DNA from: Gammaproteobacteria bacterium
Lineage (GTDB): Bacteria; Pseudomonadota; Gammaproteobacteria; GRL18
Direction of reading: 5' to 3'
Length of the DNA: 12,908 nt
Assembly (NCBI GenBank): GCA_027076245.1
Contig: JALTKC010000410.1
Coordinates: 1-12,908, forward strand
Under the pieces are notes generated by a model. That model worked only from the letters and a program-made list of their open reading frames with translations. It was not told the origin of the DNA and searched no databases. Within the stretch, counting starts at the first letter, position 1. The number at the start of each line of letters is the position of its first letter. A program made the position numbers and the translations under genes. This document shows positions 7,607 through 12,908 of this stretch, piece after piece.

Positions 7607-9001
7607 GTGTTTACCTGGAATATGACTCGTCTGTTAACCCAACTGCTGATAGTTTTCTTTTGCGGTGCATTTTCTTTAACAGTGCTTGCACAGGTCAGTC
7701 TGACTGATGAAGAACACCGCTATCTGCACAGTAAAAAGAAAATCACCATGTGCATTGATCCGGCCTGGATGCCGCTGGAGAAAATTGAAAAGGGTAAACA
7801 CATTGGCATGACCGCCAATTATATGGCTATTTTGCAAAAGAAAATCGGTGTCCCGATTGAACTGGTGCCTACTGTCTCATGGACTCAGTCGATTGAATAC
7901 GCTAAAGCCAGAAAGTGCGATATTTTTTCTCTGGCCATGCCCACAGAAGAACGGCTGACCTATATGGATTTCACCCGGCCGTATCTGACTATTCCTGTGG
8001 TACTGGCGACTAAAATGGACAAGTTTTTTGTGGTGGATATTTCTAAACTTGAGGGCAAGAAACTGGGTGTTGTAAAAGGCTATGCCTTTGGAGAAATTCT
8101 CAGAAAAAAATATCCCGGCCTGACCATTATTGACGTGGACTCGCTTTATGATGGTCTGGAGAAAGTCAATCATGGCGAATTATATGGGTTTATCGGCACT
8201 CTGGTCACAATTGGTTATGAGTCCCAGAGAAATTTTGTGGGAGAAATTAAAATTGCCGGCAAATTTGATGAACAATGGCAATTAGGTGTAGCCACCCGTA
8301 ATGATGAACCCTTGCTAAAAAATATTTTTGATAAGGCCATAGCCGATATTTCTGAAAAACAGAAACAGGAAATTTTAAACCAATGGTTGGCGATACGTTA
8401 TGAACGGGTTATTAATTACAGAGATTTATGGCCGTGGCTTATTCTGAGTGCAGTTATTTTAATGTTTGTTCTGTATCGTTTTTATGTGCTGAGAAAATAC
8501 AATGAACAGCTACAACGCCTGACCATTACGGATAACCTGACCAATACTTATAACCGCCTGAAACTGGATACCGAACTGGAACAACAGGCCAATCTATATC
8601 ACAGGTATAAGCAGCCCTTTAGTGTTATGATTATTGATATTGACCTGTTCAAACAGGTTAATGACCGTTATGGCCATCAGGCCGGCGATGTGGTGCTGGT
8701 GGAATTTACTCAGGTAATTAAAAAACATATCCGTAAAACCGATATTTTCGGCCGCTGGGGCGGTGAAGAGTTTATGCTGATTATTCCTAATACCGATATT
8801 CATAAAGCCATGATTCAGGCAGAAAAATTAAGACTCTTAATAGCCAAACATAGCTTTAAAATTGTCGGTCATTTAACCGCCAGTTTTGGTGTAGCCCAGT
8901 TTGATGAGGACAATAATACCATCAAGGATGTTATTTCAAAGGCGGATAAAGCCTTATATCAGGCTAAAGATGAGGGTAGAAACCGGGTGGTCAGGCTTTG
9001 A
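7607..9001 (+). CDS. Periplasmic SBP_bac_3 (Venus-flytrap) sensor joined to a GGDEF diguanylate cyclase
   Basis: A likely diguanylate cyclase under direct ligand control. Numbered from the GTG at 7607, a signal peptide ends near A28 (TVLA, then QVSL). An SBP_bac_3 domain (about 40-265) contains ITMCIDPAWMPLE and MPTEERLTYMDFTRPYL. R116 in the latter aligns with the ligand-carboxylate arginine of amino-acid-binding relatives. The usual second acidic ligand residue is not obvious, so the ligand is unknown. One TM segment lies at about 275-296. The GGDEF domain (about 310-464) has GGEEF at 385-389, the I-site R376-x-x-D379, and MIIDIDLFKQVND. The start is uncertain: GTG 7607 (9 bp after the upstream stop) or ATG 7622, which gives a tidier signal peptide (MTRLLTQLL...). 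Neither has a good Shine-Dalgarno, so translation may depend on the upstream gene. It is likely the last gene of the operon. Confidence 0.92.
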   Translation: MFTWNMTRLLTQLLIVFFCGAFSLTVLAQVSLTDEEHRYLHSKKKITMCIDPAWMPLEKIEKGKHIGMTANYMAILQKKIGVPIELVPTVSWTQSIEYAKARKCDIFSLAMPTEERLTYMDFTRPYLTIPVVLATKMDKFFVVDISKLEGKKLGVVKGYAFGEILRKKYPGLTIIDVDSLYDGLEKVNHGELYGFIGTLVTIGYESQRNFVGEIKIAGKFDEQWQLGVATRNDEPLLKNIFDKAIADISEKQKQEILNQWLAIRYERVINYRDLWPWLILSAVILMFVLYRFYVLRKYNEQLQRLTITDNLTNTYNRLKLDTELEQQANLYHRYKQPFSVMIIDIDLFKQVNDRYGHQAGDVVLVEFTQVIKKHIRKTDIFGRWGGEEFMLIIPNTDIHKAMIQAEKLRLLIAKHSFKIVGHLTASFGVAQFDEDNNTIKDVISKADKALYQAKDEGRNRVVRL

Positions 9002-9090
9002 ACAGGCTATTTAAAGCCAGAAAAGCGTAAAAAATAAGGTAAAACCCTATTGCATGTCCTGTTTTTTTTGCATATTCTTAATCCTGACGG

Positions 9091-9119
9091 TTGGATTTCT
9101 CCTGGAAATCCGTTATAGT
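9091..9119 (+). promoter_or_regulatory. Candidate sigma-70 promoter of the cold-shock gene
   Basis: TTGGAT (9091-9096, 3 of 6 to consensus) is followed after 17 bp by TATAGT (9114-9119, 5 of 6). The start of transcription would be near 9126, about 200 nt before the ATG. This is a consensus match only. Confidence 0.4.
9093..9111. repeat. Perfect inverted repeat, operator-like, in the cspA promoter spacer
   Basis: GGATTTC-TCCTG-GAAATCC is a perfect 7-5-7 dyad spanning the end of the candidate -35 box and most of the spacer. It could be a regulator-binding site. No T-tract follows, so it is not a terminator. Confidence 0.45.
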
Positions 9120-9315
9120 CAAATGGCCTGCAATGACTCAAGGCGGTTTTTTCTTTAAGAATTTTCAGATAAATCTTTTATCCGTAAAATCCTGATACAG
9201 TCAAATCCTCATTGTTTCATCTGCACAACCCCAATAACGTAAGTCATTATCCTTTCAGTCGGCTTTATGTCAGACCTGAATGAATAGTCACTTGCTTTGT
9301 AATTAAGTTAGTTTT

Positions 9316-9319
9316 AGGA
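9316..9319 (+). promoter_or_regulatory. Ribosome binding site of the cold-shock gene
   Basis: AGGA lies 8 nt before the ATG at 9328. Confidence 0.55.
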
Positions 9320-9327
9320 TTTATACA

Positions 9328-9531
9328 ATGAGTACTGGTACAGTTAAGTGGTTCAACGAATCTAAAGGTTATGGTTTTATCAGCCCTGACGACGGCAGCG
9401 ATGATGTTTTTGTACATTTTCGTGCAATTTTAGGTGATGGTTTTAAAACTCTGAACGAAGGTCAGAGCGTAAGCTATGAAGTGGAAAAAGGTCCGAAAGG
9501 TCTGCAGGCTGCACAAGTGCAACCACAGTAA
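9328..9531 (+). CDS. CspA-family cold-shock protein
   Basis: This is a 67-aa single-domain RNA/ssDNA-binding protein that acts as an RNA chaperone, often at low temperature, in the cytoplasm. The full family length is present: the GTVKWFNESKGYGFI start with RNP1 (KGYGFI), RNP2 as VFVHF, and the C-terminal GPKGLQAAQV. After RNP2 it reads VFVHFRAI where many relatives have VFVHFSAI, a mild change. The paralogue (cspA, C, D or E type) cannot be told by eye, so no symbol is given. The gene is probably monocistronic, with a long leader upstream and a strong terminator immediately after. Cold inducibility is an inference from the long leader; some family members are not cold-induced. Confidence 0.96.
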   Translation: MSTGTVKWFNESKGYGFISPDDGSDDVFVHFRAILGDGFKTLNEGQSVSYEVEKGPKGLQAAQVQPQ

Positions 9532-9544
9532 AAAACTGTTTCAC

Positions 9545-9586
9545 AAAAAAAGCCCCTTATTTGAAAAAATAAGGGGCTTTTTTTTT
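9545..9586. terminator. Strong bidirectional intrinsic terminator between cspA and the convergent response-regulator gene
   Basis: A perfect 11-bp stem (GCCCCTTATTT at 9552-9562 with AAATAAGGGGC at 9567-9577) closes a GAAA tetraloop. Seven A precede it and nine T follow it, so the hairpin extends by A-T pairs. It has the terminator form when read from either side. It ends cspA (stop at 9531) on the + strand and the gene stopping at 9605 on the - strand. Confidence 0.93.
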
Positions 9587-9604
9587 CTGTAAAAATGCAT
9601 TGGT

Positions 9605-11035
9605 TTAACCTGTTTCAGGTTTTTGAACTGTATTGGGAAATGCCTCATCAGTATGACTATCAACCGTAACGGAACCAGTTAAACGGTATTGTTTTATTAA
9701 CCGTCTTAAACGGGGACGTGAAATACCCAGAATTTCACAGGTCTTGCCTTTATGACCATTGGTTGCTTCCAGTATGCTTTGAATATGTCGTTTTTCAACA
9801 TCCTGTAGGCTTAAATGAGTCAGGTCTTTTGGTTTATCCGGTTCGGCTTCGGGATATTGAGAAATATGCCGGATAATTTTGTCAGGCAGCAGATCAGCGC
9901 TGATAATGTCCCTGGTGGACATGGCCACGGATTTGATTAATACATTTTCCAGTTCCCGGACATTGCCTGGCCAGTCGTAGTCACATAAAGCCTGCATAAC
10001 ATCAGCAGAAACCCGAGTGACATTACGATTCATTTCCTTATTGGCCCGACCAAGGAGAACCTGAGTCAGGTCAAAAATATCATCCCTGCGTTCACGCAGT
10101 GGCGGGATATGAATGTTGACAACCTGCAGACGGTAAAAAAGATCCTCTCGAAACTGGCCGTTTTTGACCTGGTCACTGAAGTTGATATTAGTGGCTGCAA
10201 TAACCCGGGCATTGGTTGTCTGAGTATGTTTGCTGCCAATAGGAATAAATTCTTTCTCCTGCAGAACTCGCAGTAACTTGGCCTGCATATTGAGCGACAA
10301 CTCTCCCACTTCATCCAGAAATATTGTACCGTCATTGGCCAGGGCAAATTTACCGATCTGTTTATTAACTGCGCCAGTAAAAGCACCTTTTTCATGGCCG
10401 AACATATCAGATTCCAGCAGAGTTTCCACCAGAGCAGCACAGTTAATGGCAATAAAGGGGCCGGATGCCCGTTCACTGGATAAATGAATGGCACGCGCCA
10501 CAAGTTCCTTGCCAGTACCGCTTTCGCCGGTAATTAAAACAGAAGCAGGGCTTTGAGCTACGCGACCGATTATTTTATAGATGTCCCTCATGGCGGCACT
10601 GCTCCCCACCATGGTATTAAGACTGGAATCAGCAAAGGGCTGAGCGTTAATCTGGATATCATCTTCTGAGTCGGTCTGTGACAGTAGTGCCTTATTAACG
10701 GATATATCCAGCTCAGTGAGGTCAATGGGTTTGTGAATATAGTCATCAGCACCATCCTGCATGGCCTGAATAGTGCTGTTCATATCATGAAAAGCGGTGA
10801 TCATAATAATACGGCTGTCGGGATAGGCATTCTTAATATCCGGCAGGCCTTCGAGGCCGCTACGTCCGGGCATCCGAATATCCAGAATAATGATATCAGG
10901 CTGTATTTCAGATGCCTGTGCCAGACTTTCATCTACTGAATGGGCAAGAACTACACGGCTGCCCTGTCCCTGAAAATGCATCTGTAGCATTCGGCAACTG
11001 GCAATATCGTCATCAATAATTAAAAGTGTTGTCAT
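9605..11035 (-). CDS. NtrC-family sigma-54-dependent response regulator (REC-AAA+-Fis)
   Basis: A phosphorylation-controlled transcription activator that opens sigma-54 promoters by ATP hydrolysis. The receiver domain (1-about 118) has the acidic pocket D8-D10, phospho-acceptor D52 (ILDIRMPG), T80 and K102 (HKP). The AAA+ domain (about 140-375) has Walker A GESGTGKE (170-177, K176), the sigma-54 contact loop GAFTGA (217-222), Walker B TIFLDE (D241, E242), and a sensor/arginine region REDLFYRLQV then PPLRERRDDI. A Fis-type helix-turn-helix (about 411-452) ends in KTCEILGISRPRLRRLIKQY. A short tail of about 24 residues follows. The gene starts 19 bp after the histidine kinase gene on the same strand, so the two are a cognate pair in one operon. 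The Shine-Dalgarno is weak. No sigma-54 promoter was found in the window, so target genes are unknown. Confidence 0.96.
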   Translation of the reverse strand: MTTLLIIDDDIASCRMLQMHFQGQGSRVVLAHSVDESLAQASEIQPDIIILDIRMPGRSGLEGLPDIKNAYPDSRIIMITAFHDMNSTIQAMQDGADDYIHKPIDLTELDISVNKALLSQTDSEDDIQINAQPFADSSLNTMVGSSAAMRDIYKIIGRVAQSPASVLITGESGTGKELVARAIHLSSERASGPFIAINCAALVETLLESDMFGHEKGAFTGAVNKQIGKFALANDGTIFLDEVGELSLNMQAKLLRVLQEKEFIPIGSKHTQTTNARVIAATNINFSDQVKNGQFREDLFYRLQVVNIHIPPLRERRDDIFDLTQVLLGRANKEMNRNVTRVSADVMQALCDYDWPGNVRELENVLIKSVAMSTRDIISADLLPDKIIRHISQYPEAEPDKPKDLTHLSLQDVEKRHIQSILEATNGHKGKTCEILGISRPRLRRLIKQYRLTGSVTVDSHTDEAFPNTVQKPETG

Positions 11036-11054
11036 GATCCGGTCTCAGTTCAGG

Positions 11055-12908
11055 CTATGTCATAATGGGTTGTTTCAGTTCTGTCTCAGTCTGAGAATCT
11101 ATCAGTGATGTGGGGAGTATAATGGTCACTACAGTGCCCTGATGTAACTCAGAATGTATAAAAATTTGTCCGTTGTGCTGTTCAATAATGCGTTTTACAA
11201 TGGCCAGCCCCAGTCCGGTGCCTCTGGCGCGAGTGGTAAAAAAAGGTTCAAATAGTTTTTCCCGGATGGCTTCATCAATACCTGCACCATTGTCTTTAAG
11301 TTGAATCTCCAGAACTGAGCCGATTTCTGTTATGTTAACAAATGCAGTAATAGAAATAACACCATCACCCCGATTTTTCTTTTCCAGTGCCTGTCCTGCA
11401 TTGGTAAGCAGGTTTGAAAATACCTGTCGTAATTTGGTTTTATCCCCGTAGATGGTAGGCAGACCGGTTTGATAGTCAGTGTTGATCCTGATGTGCTGGT
11501 CCTTAATCTGTTTCTGCACGCCCAGTAATGCATTATCCAGCAGTTTTTCTACTGAGAGCCACTCAGGATTGAGTTGATCCGGTTTGGAAAAACTCAGCAG
11601 ATCACTTAATATTGCTTCCATATGCTGTACCTGCTCCAGACCGATGTGAAGCAGTTCCCGGCCTTCTCTGTTCATCGTCTGCTGTTTGAGGAGCTGCATG
11701 CCCATTTTAATTGAGGACAGGGGGTTTCGGAGATCGTGGGCAATCATTGTTGCCATTTTGCCAATCCCGGCCAGTAGCTGATTTTTGGCGATTTCCTTAT
11801 TACGCAGTTCTACTTCTTCTGCCAGCTGTTTTTTCTCGGTAATGTCTTCCTTAACCGCAAGAAAATGAGTGATACGGCCTTCCTTATTTTTAATTGCCGA
11901 TATGCGAGCGGATTCCCAGTAAAGCTCACCATTCTTCTTTTTATTATGAAACTCTCCAGTCCATTCTTTGCCGGCTTTCAGGGCTGTCCAGAGATCTTGG
12001 TAATCCTCAGCTCTGGTTTCACCAGACTGTAAGATTTTTGGAGTCTGTCCAATGACTTCTTCCTTGCTGTAGCCGGTCAGTTCAGTAAATTTGGGGTTGG
12101 TATAAACAATATATCCTGAGGTGTCAGTTATTAATACCGTACTGGGACTTTGTTCTACAGCCTGGCTGGTTTTGCGTAATTCATTTTCAATATAGTGCTG
12201 TTCTGTAATATCAGTACCGATATAGGTAATGCTAACGGGATTATTATCACTATCATAGGAGAGAGTACTGCGCCAGCCAATTAAACGCTTACTGCCGTTT
12301 TTAATAATTATTTCACCCTTGCCCTCTCCGCTGCTTTTTCCGGATTTAAAACTCTCAAGAAACAGCTCTTCTCTGCGTTTGCGTTCTTCTTTATCTACAA
12401 AATTTTCAAACCACTTGTTGCCCAGTATTTCTTTTTTAGTATATCCGGATAGTTTAAGAAATGACTGATTGCAGAAAACAACCTGCCCCTCTCTGTTCAG
12501 AGTCAGTGCTATAAACTCCATGGACTCAAGAATATTTCTGAAACTTCTATCGTACTCACTTTGTGCTTCAGCCCTGAGACTGGCCACATGAGCACGGGCC
12601 AGCAAAAAAGAACCAAATACAATAACCAGAAAAATAACCTCATAAAAAAGAGCGTTGCGCTGAATAAATTCAACATGGGATTTTCTCATCATATCGGGCG
12701 GTACATAGGCAATGATTTTCCACTGATTCTGAGTGTTTTTAAGGTTCTCTGATTCTGGATCATTAACGTGAATAGTAGCATAGGTCAGTAGGCTATTATC
12801 CAGGTGTTTTTGAGTAAGGCGGTTGTTATGGCGGATGTCCTGCCAGAGTTGAGGGTAGTAATGGGCAAAGGTGGTAGTATTGTCAAACATGAAGCCCCAT
12901 TCATTTTT
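11055..12908 (-). CDS. Membrane PAS-PAS sensor histidine kinase (5' end outside window)
   Basis: Sensor kinase that should phosphorylate the adjacent NtrC-type regulator. Numbered from the first ATG (12890): residues 1-about 78 look like the end of a periplasmic sensor domain, TM is at about 80-98, PAS1 at about 113-230 and PAS2 at about 240-355. The HisKA domain has H385 in MIAHDLRNPLSS. The catalytic ATPase domain has the N box (N497 in NLLTNAGQAL), G1 DNGAG (533-537), F box FEPFFTT (547-553) and G2 GTGLGLAI (557-564). The frame stays open beyond the ATG to the window edge (K-N-E-W-G-F). A start at this ATG would leave a hydrophilic segment before a lone membrane span, so the real start is probably upstream, with another TM or signal. 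A GGGG near this ATG makes it a weak alternative. The signal sensed is unknown. Confidence 0.93.
   Translation of the reverse strand, partial: KNEWGFMFDNTTTFAHYYPQLWQDIRHNNRLTQKHLDNSLLTYATIHVNDPESENLKNTQNQWKIIAYVPPDMMRKSHVEFIQRNALFYEVIFLVIVFGSFLLARAHVASLRAEAQSEYDRSFRNILESMEFIALTLNREGQVVFCNQSFLKLSGYTKKEILGNKWFENFVDKEERKRREELFLESFKSGKSSGEGKGEIIIKNGSKRLIGWRSTLSYDSDNNPVSITYIGTDITEQHYIENELRKTSQAVEQSPSTVLITDTSGYIVYTNPKFTELTGYSKEEVIGQTPKILQSGETRAEDYQDLWTALKAGKEWTGEFHNKKKNGELYWESARISAIKNKEGRITHFLAVKEDITEKKQLAEEVELRNKEIAKNQLLAGIGKMATMIAHDLRNPLSSIKMGMQLLKQQTMNREGRELLHIGLEQVQHMEAILSDLLSFSKPDQLNPEWLSVEKLLDNALLGVQKQIKDQHIRINTDYQTGLPTIYGDKTKLRQVFSNLLTNAGQALEKKNRGDGVISITAFVNITEIGSVLEIQLKDNGAGIDEAIREKLFEPFFTTRARGTGLGLAIVKRIIEQHNGQIFIHSELHQGTVVTIILPTSLIDSQTETELKQPIMT

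Larger units (their letters stand above)
9002..9327 (+). other. Non-coding stretch between the c-di-GMP operon and cspA; probable long 5' leader of cspA
   Basis: No convincing gene was found in these 326 bp. An 8-T run at 9062-9069 lacks a preceding stable stem, so the end of the upstream operon is unresolved. TTGCAT (9050) and TATTCT (9073) are 17 bp apart and could be a second weak promoter. A better promoter lies at 9091-9119. If it is used, the cspA mRNA would have a leader of about 200 nt, as is known for cold-shock genes. A small stem GATAAA/TTTATC lies at 9168-9182. I could not identify a canonical cold box by eye. Confidence 0.5.

Noticed and set aside
9050..9078. TTGCAT-17-TATTCT as the cspA promoter, or the T8 run as a terminator of the upstream operon
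   Set aside because: Box matches are weaker than at 9091-9119, and no stable stem precedes the T run.
9002..9327. Sigma-54 (-24/-12) promoter that would link the NtrC-type regulator to cspA
   Set aside because: No GG-N10-GC arrangement with a TGGCAC/TTGC-like context was found on either strand by eye.
10066..10503. 145-aa frame on the - strand inside the response regulator gene
   Set aside because: It is a shifted frame of the AAA+ domain region, and the main frame is unbroken.
12888..12890. ATG as the certain start of the histidine kinase
   Set aside because: The frame continues to the edge, and the N-terminal part looks like the end of a periplasmic domain that needs an earlier membrane anchor.

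Overview
The window looks like chromosomal DNA from a free-living gammaproteobacterium. The aceE fragment reads like the E. coli-type homodimeric pyruvate dehydrogenase E1. The rest is rich in c-di-GMP enzymes, a CspA-type cold-shock gene and a sigma-54-type two-component system. The genus cannot be named from sequence alone. No tRNA, rRNA, CRISPR array, transposase or phage gene was seen.

Region 1 (1-4320, + strand) is the pyruvate dehydrogenase operon: the 3' part of aceE (E1), complete aceF (E2) and complete lpdA (E3), with 14-15 bp gaps. E2 carries only one lipoyl domain, and E3 carries its own N-terminal lipoyl domain very similar to that of E2. A GC-rich hairpin cluster follows at 4342-4371.

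Region 2 (4503-9001, + strand) is a likely three-gene c-di-GMP signalling operon. It encodes a periplasmic ABC-type substrate-binding protein with no permease or ATPase beside it. Overlapping it by ATGA is a membrane Cache-like/HAMP/GGDEF/EAL protein with all key residues. Close behind is a periplasmic SBP_bac_3 domain joined through one membrane span to a GGDEF domain. The arrangement resembles the NspS-MbaA pair of Vibrio cholerae, but with a different binding-protein family. It is the most interesting part of the window.

Region 3 (9002-9590) is a 326-bp non-coding stretch with a candidate promoter containing a perfect 7-5-7 dyad, then a CspA-family gene and a strong, symmetrical terminator that can serve both strands.

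Region 4 (9605-12908, - strand) is a two-component operon transcribed toward cspA: a membrane PAS-PAS histidine kinase whose N-terminus runs off the window, then an NtrC-family sigma-54 activator (REC-AAA+-Fis). Its target genes cannot be read from the window.
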